Positions 1 through 6,948 of a DNA stretch of 7,756 bases are shown piece by piece. The stretch is from Desulfobulbaceae bacterium (GTDB lineage: Bacteria; Desulfobacterota; Desulfobulbia; Desulfobulbales; Desulfobulbaceae): the NCBI GenBank assembly GCA_026990725.1, contig JALXCX010000097.1, forward strand, positions 1-7,756, written 5' to 3'. Below the pieces are notes generated by a model, which was not told where the DNA came from, did no database searches, and worked only from the letters and a program-made list of their open reading frames with translations. How positions within the stretch are numbered: position 1 is the first letter of the stretch; each line of letters opens with the position of its first letter. Position numbers and translations under genes: made by a program.

Positions 1-18
1 TCTTAACCGTTTTCTATC

Positions 19-975
19 ATGACCACATCCCTTCCCAAGCCCCTTGATTTCAGCAAATTACAGACGTATTCCGTCCACGGCCGCCACTCCAAGGTAACGG
101 TCAAAGACTTTGCCGCTCCCGTCCGCCCCGGCATGACGGTAAGTCAGCTCATTGGCGGACTTCCCAGGCAATTTGCGGGAGTTGATTTCCCGGATTTTCT
201 TGAACGGACGGTTTCTGCCGTTCTCCGCAAACGCCCTCTTATGATCGGCATGGGGGCCCATGTCATTAAAGTCGGGCTTAATCCAATATTGATAGACCTA
301 ATGAAACAGGGAATCATTTCCTCACTTGCCTTAAACGGAGCCGGGATTATCCATGATACCGAGATTGCCATGGTTGGGAGGACCTCAGAGGAAGTTGCCG
401 ATGTTCTGGGGGCCGGGGCCTTTGGTGCTGCCCGGGAAACCGGGGAGGTGCTCAACGGGGCGATCAAGCAGGGGGCTGATGAGAATATCGGTCTTGGCGA
501 AGCCGTGGGCAATATGCTGCTGGCCAACAATTTCCGCTTCAATGACCAGTCGCTGCTTGCCCAGGCCCGTGTCCTGAATATCCCGGTAACGGTTCATGTC
601 GCGGTTGGTACAGATATTATTCATATTCATCCCGGGGCTGATGGTGCGGCCATCGGCAAGACCAGTTATCACGACTTTCAGGTGTTCAGCAGACTGGTTG
701 CCGACCTGGAAGGAGGCGTCTATATCAACATCGGCTCAGCAGTACTATTGCCAGAAGTGTTTCTCAAGGCTCTCACCGTTGTTCGTAATCTGGGGTTTGA
801 AGTCAAAGATTTCACCACAGCCAATTTTGATTTCATCCGCCATTACCGGCCAGCTACAAATGTAGTACACCGGCCGACGCTGGAGGGTGGCAAGGGCTAT
901 AACTTTACCGGCCACCATGAACTGATGATACCGTTACTTGCCGCTGCAATTGTGGACAGGCTCGAGGCAACCTGA
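19..975 (+). CDS. Conserved protein of uncertain function, possibly deoxyhypusine-synthase-like
   Basis: Complete 318-residue soluble protein with no signal peptide or membrane segment. An in-frame TAA at 4-6 makes the ATG at 19 the furthest possible start; no clear Shine-Dalgarno is visible. The protein is rich in glycine and short hydrophobic strands, as in an alpha/beta nucleotide-binding fold. Conspicuous segments are GMGAHVIKVGLNP (about residues 77-89), LNGAGIIHDTEIA (about 104-116), HIHPGADGAAIGKTSYHDF (about 202-220) and NIGSAVLLPEVFLKA (about 237-251). The order (amide/Gly turn, an 'ALNGAG' strand, an 'IPV' strand, a D-G segment, then a Gly-rich strand) loosely recalls deoxyhypusine synthase, but I cannot find the catalytic lysine motif, so the family is a guess. 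The 14-nt gap to the CobA-HemD gene suggests one operon and a role near tetrapyrrole metabolism (inference). Certain as a gene; function open. Confidence 0.85.
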   Translation: MTTSLPKPLDFSKLQTYSVHGRHSKVTVKDFAAPVRPGMTVSQLIGGLPRQFAGVDFPDFLERTVSAVLRKRPLMIGMGAHVIKVGLNPILIDLMKQGIISSLALNGAGIIHDTEIAMVGRTSEEVADVLGAGAFGAARETGEVLNGAIKQGADENIGLGEAVGNMLLANNFRFNDQSLLAQARVLNIPVTVHVAVGTDIIHIHPGADGAAIGKTSYHDFQVFSRLVADLEGGVYINIGSAVLLPEVFLKALTVVRNLGFEVKDFTTANFDFIRHYRPATNVVHRPTLEGGKGYNFTGHHELMIPLLAAAIVDRLEAT

Positions 976-989
976 TATAGTCATTGCCC

Positions 990-2555
990 ATGAAAAATCT
1001 GAAAAAAGAATCATCCCAAACCGGCAAAGTCTACCTGGTCGGCGCCGGTCCCGGCGACCCGGGATTGATCACCCTGCGGGGGAAGTATCTTCTTGAACGA
1101 GCAGAAGTGGTCGTTTATGACTACCTTGCCAACAAGAAACTACTGGCCTATGTACCAGATACTGCAGATTTTATATATGCGGGCAAAAAAGGCGGCGGAC
1201 TGCATGCTTTTACCCAGGAAGGAATAAACCAGCTTCTGGTGGATCATGCCTCTGCAGGTAAAAAAGTTGTTCGCCTCAAAGGCGGCGACCCGTTCATCTT
1301 TGGCCGCGGCGCTGAAGAAATAGAAGAACTTGTCAAGGCCGGCATCGACTTTGAAGTCGTCCCAGGGGTCACCTCGGCCACGGCAGCAGCCACCTATGCA
1401 GGCATACCAATCACCCACCGCGACTATACTGCTTCAGTTGCCTTTGTTACAGGCCACGAAGCACCCGGAAAAAAAGAATCAAACATTGCCTGGGATAAGC
1501 TGGCAACAGGGGCAGGCACAATTGTTATCTACATGGGCATTAAGAACCTGCCCATAATCACCAGAAAACTCATGGATAACGGACGCGCCCCCGACACTCC
1601 GGTTGCCGTTGTCCGCTGGGCATCGACCCCGATTCAACACTCTGTTGTCGGCACCCTGGAAACAATCACCGAGGTAGTGGAACAGGCAGACATCCGCCCT
1701 CCGGCCCTTGTTATTGTCGGCGAGGTAGTTAAGCTGCGAAAAACCATTGACTGGTTTGAAACCCGCCCCCTGTTTGGAAAGCGCATTGTGGTCACCCGCA
1801 CCCGTGACCAGGCCAGTGAACTCGTGGCAAAACTTGAAGAACACGGGGCTGAATGTCTGGAGTACTCCACCATTCACATTGAGCCGGTTGATGATTATCA
1901 GCTTCTTGATCAGGCGTTACAGGCCATGCACACTTATGACTGGGTGCTCTTTACCAGTCTCAACGCCATCACCTATTTTTTTAAACGTCTTGACGAGCAT
2001 GGCCTGGACAGCCGGATTCTTGCCTCTTCCGCAGTGGGGGCTGTGGGACGAGCCACTGCCGAGGCACTGCTCAGCCACGGCATACGCGCTGACTTGATCC
2101 CTGAAAAATTTACCGGCCAGGACCTGGCCGAGTCCCTTATTGCAGCAGAAGTGCAGGGGAAAAATATTCTGCTGCCAAGAGCACTCAGAGCCATGGAGAC
2201 CCTGCCCGAAATGCTTGGCGATGCAGGAGCTGCAGTTACAGTGGCCCCTGTGTACCAAAACCGACCACCAGCGGGCCGAAAAGAAGAGCTCCGCCTGGAA
2301 CTTGAACAGGGAGAAATAGACCTGCTGACCTTTACAAGCTCGTCCACAGTAACCAATTTTCTGACCATGGTGGATGCGGCTAACGCCACTGAATTAAAAA
2401 ATCTGTTACAGAATGTAAAAATAGCCACCATTGGCCCCATTACCTCTGAAACCGCAAGAAGCTCTGGCCTGCGTGTGGATATTCAACCAGATAAATATAC
2501 TATCTCCGACATGGTGCAGGCCATTGTCAAGCATTATCGAGCCACCGGCCCATAA
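990..2555 (+). CDS. cobA-hemD: Fused uroporphyrinogen-III C-methyltransferase / uroporphyrinogen-III synthase
   Basis: Bifunctional cytoplasmic enzyme of 521 residues. The N-terminal half (about 13-250) is an SAM-dependent CobA/SUMT domain that methylates uroporphyrinogen III at C-2 and C-7 to precorrin-2. Its signatures are all present: GAGPGDPG at 18-25, RLKGGDPFIFGRG around 95-107, VPGVTSA from 124, and THRDY at 142-146. The C-terminal half (about 260-521) is HemD, which cyclises and inverts ring D of hydroxymethylbilane. It shows GKRIVVTR near 263, a VLFTSLNA strand, an AVGRATAEAL segment, a PEKFTGQDLAESL segment, ILLPRA, and a late TFTSSSTVTNF segment. One chain therefore makes the substrate and uses it, feeding siroheme, cobalamin and the siroheme-dependent haem route. 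I chose the ATG at 990; a TTG two codons earlier (984) is in frame. No strong Shine-Dalgarno is seen, so translation may be coupled to the gene 14 nt upstream. Confidence 0.96.
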   Translation: MKNLKKESSQTGKVYLVGAGPGDPGLITLRGKYLLERAEVVVYDYLANKKLLAYVPDTADFIYAGKKGGGLHAFTQEGINQLLVDHASAGKKVVRLKGGDPFIFGRGAEEIEELVKAGIDFEVVPGVTSATAAATYAGIPITHRDYTASVAFVTGHEAPGKKESNIAWDKLATGAGTIVIYMGIKNLPIITRKLMDNGRAPDTPVAVVRWASTPIQHSVVGTLETITEVVEQADIRPPALVIVGEVVKLRKTIDWFETRPLFGKRIVVTRTRDQASELVAKLEEHGAECLEYSTIHIEPVDDYQLLDQALQAMHTYDWVLFTSLNAITYFFKRLDEHGLDSRILASSAVGAVGRATAEALLSHGIRADLIPEKFTGQDLAESLIAAEVQGKNILLPRALRAMETLPEMLGDAGAAVTVAPVYQNRPPAGRKEELRLELEQGEIDLLTFTSSSTVTNFLTMVDAANATELKNLLQNVKIATIGPITSETARSSGLRVDIQPDKYTISDMVQAIVKHYRATGP

Positions 2556-2642
2556 AATCTGAAGCCTCAAAAACCGACAAATTCTTTACTGTTTCCATAC
2601 CGGCAAGAGACGTTTTCCCCCAGAAAAGTACAACTTTTTGTA

Positions 2643-2671
2643 TTGCCATTTTCACACTCTGGAAGTATATT
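2643..2671 (+). promoter_or_regulatory. Sigma-70-type promoter for the small outer-membrane protein gene
   Basis: A -35 box TTGCCA (2643-2648, 5 of 6 to consensus) and a -10 box TATATT (2666-2671, 5 of 6) are separated by exactly 17 nt. Transcription would begin near 2678, giving a leader of about 26 nt before the ATG at 2704. This supports separate transcription of that gene from the upstream haem operon. It also argues against a TTG start at 2638, which would lie upstream of the transcript. Predicted by eye only. Confidence 0.55.
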
Positions 2672-2703
2672 TAAAGCAACGAATAATTTTAAATACCAGA
2701 TTG

Positions 2704-3411
2704 ATGAAAAAACGATTCCTCACATCCTGTATCATAGCTCTATTTGCGGTGACCGGCAGCCCACTTGTCGCGTCTGCAGAAGAGGCGCATACAGCCGATT
2801 TTTCCAACCAGTGGGACAGTGCTGTCAGCAGCCTTCTCCTGGCGGCGGGGATGTACGGGCAGAACCCTGCAAACGACCAGGGAGTCAATTTTTCCGTTGA
2901 GCAGGCCAACAACATGTTTAAAGGGATTTCCCTGAAACAAAACAAGCTCAAAGGCCCAAATATCACCCTGTCATACAAGGGATCATCCGGCAGACTGGGC
3001 TTTTCTGCCGGCTACATTTATACTTCCCTACAGGATAATCAGGAGCCTGATGCCCTGTTTCTTGATTTTGACTCCGTGAACAATAACCCTTTCAACAACG
3101 ACAATCCCTGGTTTCTGGCTTTAGACATGACGACTTCATACCAGGTCAACGATTCCTTTACGGTTGGTTTAAATTCCAAAGCCATGCTGATAAAAAATCC
3201 GTTTGACGCACATGACGGCCGCATACTTTCCATGCTGCTTAACCTGCCCATGTCGTACAAGAATTATTTTACCATCACTCCAGAGCTCCAGTGGTCCCGA
3301 ACACTACCGGGAGCAAATAACCGGGCAGCCGGCAGTAACTATTCCGGCACAGGAAATGCTGCCGCAAAAGATGTCTTTTATGGCGGAATGTCTATCAGTT
3401 TTTCCTACTAA
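2704..3411 (+). CDS. Small exported protein, probable outer-membrane beta-barrel
   Basis: Protein of 235 residues. The first 25 residues form a classical Sec signal peptide: positive MKKR, hydrophobic core FLTSCIIALFAV, and a likely cut after ASA, leaving EEAHTADF. The mature chain of about 210 residues has no further hydrophobic helix. It shows alternating polar/hydrophobic stretches such as PNITLSYKG, LGFSAGYIYTS, FLALDMTTSYQV, FTVGLNSKAM and YFTITPELQWS, separated by Asn/Asp/Gly-rich turns, and ends in GGMSISFSY. A terminal aromatic after an amphipathic strand is the usual signal for BAM-dependent insertion. This fits a barrel of roughly 8 strands. I recognise no named family. The start was chosen because the signal peptide begins there and a promoter lies just upstream; an in-frame TTG at 2638 would place 22 charged residues before it. 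No strong Shine-Dalgarno is visible. Confidence 0.8.
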   Translation: MKKRFLTSCIIALFAVTGSPLVASAEEAHTADFSNQWDSAVSSLLLAAGMYGQNPANDQGVNFSVEQANNMFKGISLKQNKLKGPNITLSYKGSSGRLGFSAGYIYTSLQDNQEPDALFLDFDSVNNNPFNNDNPWFLALDMTTSYQVNDSFTVGLNSKAMLIKNPFDAHDGRILSMLLNLPMSYKNYFTITPELQWSRTLPGANNRAAGSNYSGTGNAAAKDVFYGGMSISFSY

Positions 3412-3494
3412 ACGTTCCTCCCTTTCCCGCCTGTTTCAATCCTCTTGTAAGAACACATGTTACTTCAGCACAATGCTGGCATAACCTGTGGCCT

Positions 3495-3619
3495 GTAACT
3501 GTTCAGATGTGCTCCATAGCGGAGTCGCGGCTTACCTGCGGTAAGCAGGCCAACGAACTATAGCCCGTCTATGTGAGGAGGCCTGATCGCCGCACTATGG
3601 GGTGCAGCTGAACGGTTAC
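3495..3619 (+). repeat. Long imperfect inverted repeat folding into a three-way junction; candidate structured RNA or MITE-like element
   Basis: Bases 3495-3519 pair with 3595-3619 over 25 positions: 20 Watson-Crick pairs, 4 G.U pairs (3500/3614, 3510/3604, 3511/3603, 3513/3601) and one A.G mismatch (3507/3607). Inside, GCGG 3527-3530 pairs with CCGC 3590-3593. A perfect 6-bp hairpin, CTTACC 3531-3536 with GGTAAG 3540-3545 around loop TGC, abuts it. It is followed directly by CAGGCC 3546-3551 paired with GGCCTG 3580-3585. The last arm is capped by TATAG/CTATG (3559-3563/3569-3573). Three helices therefore meet with almost no unpaired bases, only 3586-3589. It matches no RNA family I can name: not tRNA, 6S RNA or a common riboswitch by memory. 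A non-autonomous mobile or REP-like repeat is the main alternative. The pairing is seen directly; the function is unknown. Confidence 0.6.
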
Positions 3620-3630
3620 GAACACATAAT

Positions 3631-3649
3631 TTTCTGTACATCACAGAAA
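3631..3649. promoter_or_regulatory. Palindrome upstream of the FG-GAP protein gene, possible operator
   Basis: TTTCTGT and ACAGAAA form a perfect 7-bp inverted repeat around a 5-nt spacer (ACATC). Size and symmetry fit a dimeric repressor or activator site of the TTCTGT-N5-ACAGAA type, or a short RNA hairpin. It ends 84 bases before the preferred GTG start of the next gene. No regulator is encoded in the window and I cannot assign one. Confidence 0.3.
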
Positions 3650-3733
3650 TATCGATTATTCTTTACAGCTTTAGTAGTACCGAACCTTCCCAAGCATTAA
3701 GAGCAGCAGATGCTCAACCCACTGGAGAACAAC

Positions 3734-5437
3734 GTGGAACATAAACATTTTTTTAGCAGGTCTTCCGGCCCCGTTTTTCATAAACAGCCCCTCAATTCTT
3801 TTTTTGTTTCTTTGCGGATTTGCTGCTCGATCTTGCTGTGCGTGTTGACCTTTTCAGGGACAGGATTCAGTGCAACAACATCTCAGGAAAAACCGGGCAG
3901 CATTGTTTTCCTGCCATTTTCAATATCTTCTGATACACCGCAACAATATCTCAAAGAGGGGCTTCCGGATATACTCGCCTCCCGTATATCAAACAGAACA
4001 GGCCTGAGAGCAATCCATAAAAATACCGCGACCCGGCAGCTCACCCGGCTCATGGAACAGGGAGATCTCCAGGCACTTAAAAGCAGGCTCACAGCGATGC
4101 AGGCAGGGCACCTCATCATCGGCACCCTTGAACAACAGAAAACAGATTTTGAAATCCTCATCTACCTCTTCAGTAAACAAAGAGCAACGCCTGCCACCTT
4201 CAGCAAAACACTCACATCGCTGAGCGAGGTCATCCCGGCCCTGAACGAGCTTTCCATTGATATTTCTGATCAAATCCTCCACAAAAAGCATCAGACAAAC
4301 TCCGTTCACCCAACTCCTGAAGCCGATGGTACCAGTGCGTTTCAAACAGCCCATCCTGATCGGGCTTTCAGAGAAGGATTATACAAACCCGCAAAAGTTA
4401 CCGCAGCTTCAGGGGCTGTTGATCAGGCCAACACATTCCTTGCTAAAACAAAAATTACAGGAGAGGCCGTTGCTCTTGCCGTAGGAGACATCAACAATGA
4501 TTCAATTGAGGACATTGCTCTTCTTGAACATGGTAAAATTGCCATTTACCATCTCGAAAACAATACATTTCAACAGATAAGCCAACATCATTTACCCAAA
4601 TTTCTTTCCCCCCATGCAATAAACCTTGCAGATTTTAACGGGAACGGCCTGCTGGAAATATATATTTCCGCAAACAGCGGCAACAGACCGACATCGCTGG
4701 TTCTGGAATGGGACGGCTCAACCTTTCATACCCTGCAGCAATCTATACCTTACTACCTGCGACCGGGACTCAACCAAAGAGGTGAACAGGTTCTTATCGG
4801 CCAGAGAGGAGGAACCGTCAACCCGGTCTCTCCCTATTTTTACCAGCTTGAATTAACAGCCGACGGAACCATTAAAAAAAAGGGCTCATTACCTGTTCCT
4901 GAAGGTTTCAACCTGTTTGATTTTATCCGGCTCGACCTTGACGGAGACGGCGAGCCGGAGATTGCGGGAATACGGCAGAATAACCAACTTGTTCTTCTGG
5001 ACAAGACAGGTCAAACGCTTTGGGAAAGTGATCTCACTTACGGGGCAAGCAAAACCTTCCTGGGAGACGTCACCCGGGACAGAGCAGGAGACAGAACACT
5101 TTTCTTCATGCATTCCCGGCTTATTGCCAAAGACGTTAATGGGGATGATCATCCGGAAATTATTGTCGGCCAGAATAGAGTGAGCACTGTACAGTACTTC
5201 AAACAGCTCCGCTTTTTCCGTGGCACATCAGTTAACGTACTGCGCTGGAACGGATCTTCCTTAACCTCCCTTTGGCAGACACCTTTAAACAAGCGATATA
5301 CTGCCGACTACCAGGTGGCTCCCAAATCGGGGCAAGCAGACGGGATGCGTCTCTATTCCCTTGAAACCGAAAACAGCTCCCCGCTTTTCTTCTGGAAAAC
5401 AGATCAGGCCTCTTTACAGTACATGGAATTACCATAG
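3734..5437 (+). CDS. Exported FG-GAP/VCBS repeat protein with an N-terminal FlgO/TolB-N-like domain
   Basis: From GTG 3734 the protein has 567 residues. That start has the best ribosome site, GGAG (3724-3727) six nt upstream; ATG 3710, with only a weak AAGAG, would add eight residues. An extended basic N-region leads into a hydrophobic stretch, RICCSILLCVLTFSGTGFSA (28-47), which looks like a signal peptide cut after FSA. Residues of about 53-180 (SIVFLPFSI, EGLPDILASRIS, AGHLIIGTLEQQ, FEILIYLF) resemble the envelope domains of FlgO/TolB-N/CsgG type that sense or build multimeric structures. The rest is a beta-propeller-like FG-GAP/VCBS region. It has four Ca-binding-type loops: DINNDSIED (from 252), DFNGNGLLE (300), DLDGDGEPE (401) and DVNGDDHPE (467). 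Spacing between loops is irregular, so some blades may be degenerate. A periplasmic or surface location is likely. Partner and substrate are unknown. There is no lipobox. Confidence 0.85.
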   Translation: MEHKHFFSRSSGPVFHKQPLNSFFVSLRICCSILLCVLTFSGTGFSATTSQEKPGSIVFLPFSISSDTPQQYLKEGLPDILASRISNRTGLRAIHKNTATRQLTRLMEQGDLQALKSRLTAMQAGHLIIGTLEQQKTDFEILIYLFSKQRATPATFSKTLTSLSEVIPALNELSIDISDQILHKKHQTNSVHPTPEADGTSAFQTAHPDRAFREGLYKPAKVTAASGAVDQANTFLAKTKITGEAVALAVGDINNDSIEDIALLEHGKIAIYHLENNTFQQISQHHLPKFLSPHAINLADFNGNGLLEIYISANSGNRPTSLVLEWDGSTFHTLQQSIPYYLRPGLNQRGEQVLIGQRGGTVNPVSPYFYQLELTADGTIKKKGSLPVPEGFNLFDFIRLDLDGDGEPEIAGIRQNNQLVLLDKTGQTLWESDLTYGASKTFLGDVTRDRAGDRTLFFMHSRLIAKDVNGDDHPEIIVGQNRVSTVQYFKQLRFFRGTSVNVLRWNGSSLTSLWQTPLNKRYTADYQVAPKSGQADGMRLYSLETENSSPLFFWKTDQASLQYMELP

Positions 5438-5517
5438 ACACGCTGATTGAGCCTACAGACTCCCCATGATCACAACTCCGGTAAAATAACGTAGCATTAC
5501 AAGTCATCGCCTTATTT

Positions 5518-6948
5518 ATGGAGAAACAGAACCAAGTTCTTCTGCTGGTCGCCACGGGAGTGTTCATGTCCACCCTGGACAGCTCCATGCTGAATGTGGC
5601 GCTGCCAAGTATCATGAAAAGCTTTGGTTCAACTCTTGGCCAGACCGAGTGGGTTATACTTGTCTATCTGCTCACAATTACAATTATGCTCCTCTTCTGG
5701 GGACATCTGTCAAGGCGATACACTCAGGTACGGATTTACACCTCAGGAGCTTTGATTTTTTCAGTTGGCTCCCTGCTCTGCTCTCTTGGCTCAAACATCT
5801 ATTTGCTGATATTTTTTCGTTTTATTCAGGCCATGGGCGCCTCCATGATGATGTCCATGGGACCAGCGCTCATTAAAAAATTCTTTCCCAAAGAACACCT
5901 TGGCAAGGGGCTTGGCCTGATAGGCGTTGCCACTTCACTGGGACTGATGTCCGGCCCTGCAATCAGTGGAGTCCTTATCCGCTTTGCCCACTGGAGGTTT
6001 CTTTTTGTGATCACTGTCCCCATTGGGATGCTGGTCTATTTTTTTGGTAAAAAAACCTGCGGTACTTCTTTGCAGCGATCAACTCCCGCACCTGCCGAAG
6101 CCGGGAAGCAACCATTTGACAGGGCCGGGGCTTTACTCTGGAGCAGTGCAATATGTGTGACCCTGCTTGTATGCAGTTATGCCACGAATGCCTGTTGTTC
6201 TTCGGCCAAAAACAACCAACTGCTTGTCACAGGATCTTTTCTGGCATTGGCATTATGGGTCTTGCTTCTCATCAATGAAAGACGTCAGCCAGCTCCTCTA
6301 CTCCCAGTGGTCTTGTTTAAACAGCGGTTCTTTGTTATGGCCATGCTCAGCAGCATGCTGTCCTTCTGCGTCTTATTCTTTGTTCTTCTTCTTACCCCTT
6401 TTTACTTACGGGTAATTAAACAACTCTCACCAGACCAAACAGGTTTTGTGATGATGGCCCTGCCTCTCTGTGTTTTTTTTGTTTCTCCGGTTGCAGGAAG
6501 GCTCCATGATCATATCGGGGCAAGAATTGTTGCAACTGCAGGGCTCTTAATCTGCTTCGTTGCGCTCCTATTGCTCACTATGGTGACAGAAGCGACCTCA
6601 TCTCTTCATGTTGCTCTGTTGCTCGCGGTGCTTGGCTTTGGTCAGGCAATGTTTTTATCGCCCAATTCAGCAGCAACTCTTGCAGGAGTTAATCATCAGC
6701 AGGCCGGTGTAACCTCAAGTCTGCTGGCAACCGCCCGCAACATTGGCATGCTCTCAGGTACTGCTCTGGCCGGGTTGATATTTTCCATATATTTTGCCAG
6801 ATTAACCGGAGGCCTTGACATGAAGGATTTTGCCCCGCAATATACAGAACAGTTCATCATTGCACTGCGCAGATCCTTTCAAACAGCCGCTGCCTTAGGC
6901 TCCTTGGCAATTATTGCATCCTGGCTACGCGGGGCAAGGCGTAAGTGA
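5518..6948 (+). CDS. MFS multidrug efflux transporter, DHA2 (EmrB/QacA-type) family
   Basis: Inner-membrane protein of 476 residues with about 14 hydrophobic helices, the number expected for DHA2 drug:proton antiporters. Family marks include the TM1 motif TLDSSMLNVALPSI (about 20-33) and the antiporter motif C in TM5, GLMSGPAISGVLI. The TM4 region has the arginine-containing RFIQAMGASMM. The motif A loop between TM2 and TM3 reads GHLSRRYTQVR, so the usual Asp of GxLaDrxGrr is replaced by Ser and the Gly by Tyr. The start ATG 5518 begins MEKQNQVLLL directly before TM1; I see no strong Shine-Dalgarno. It lies 80 nt after the FG-GAP gene on the same strand with no terminator between, so co-transcription is possible. 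The transported compound cannot be deduced. An EmrA-like adaptor or TolC partner is not encoded in the window. Confidence 0.93.
   Translation: MEKQNQVLLLVATGVFMSTLDSSMLNVALPSIMKSFGSTLGQTEWVILVYLLTITIMLLFWGHLSRRYTQVRIYTSGALIFSVGSLLCSLGSNIYLLIFFRFIQAMGASMMMSMGPALIKKFFPKEHLGKGLGLIGVATSLGLMSGPAISGVLIRFAHWRFLFVITVPIGMLVYFFGKKTCGTSLQRSTPAPAEAGKQPFDRAGALLWSSAICVTLLVCSYATNACCSSAKNNQLLVTGSFLALALWVLLLINERRQPAPLLPVVLFKQRFFVMAMLSSMLSFCVLFFVLLLTPFYLRVIKQLSPDQTGFVMMALPLCVFFVSPVAGRLHDHIGARIVATAGLLICFVALLLLTMVTEATSSLHVALLLAVLGFGQAMFLSPNSAATLAGVNHQQAGVTSSLLATARNIGMLSGTALAGLIFSIYFARLTGGLDMKDFAPQYTEQFIIALRRSFQTAAALGSLAIIASWLRGARRK

Larger units (their letters stand above)
3412..3733. other. Gene-free interval with several folded elements
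   Basis: About 320 bases without a credible gene. It contains, in order: a small perfect hairpin CAGCA-CAA-TGCTG (3466-3478) with no following T-run; the long paired element 3495-3619; the palindrome 3631-3649; and the leader of the next gene. The direct repeat GAACACAT occurs at 3451-3458 and 3620-3627. I found no convincing -35/-10 pair for the downstream gene and no terminator with a T-tract after the upstream one. Confidence 0.7.

Noticed and set aside
1973..2440. Long antisense frame (155 codons) opposite hemD
   Set aside because: It lies wholly within a well-recognised gene, has low-complexity Ser/Arg-rich translation and no ribosome site.
2621..2640. Intrinsic terminator after the haem gene
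   Set aside because: AAAAGT-ACA-ACTTTT is a weak A+T-only hairpin without a GC stem or proper T-run.
2638..2703. N-terminal extension of the barrel protein from TTG 2638
   Set aside because: It would bury the obvious MKKR signal peptide behind 22 residues and overlap the predicted promoter.
2704..2730. Lipobox LTSC in the barrel protein
   Set aside because: The Cys is residue 9, too close to the N-terminus to follow a hydrophobic core; a normal ASA cleavage site lies at 23-25.
3466..3478. Terminator after the barrel gene
   Set aside because: The CAGCA/TGCTG hairpin is perfect but only 5 bp and has no T-tract behind it.
3493..3621. Integron attC recombination site
   Set aside because: Size and imperfect stem are similar, but the terminal boxes do not fit RYYYAAC / GTTRRRY (the ends read CTGTAAC and GTTACGA), and neighbours are ordinary genes with no integrase.
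3662..3690. Promoter with -35 TTTACA for the FG-GAP gene
   Set aside because: No acceptable -10 box occurs 16-18 nt downstream.
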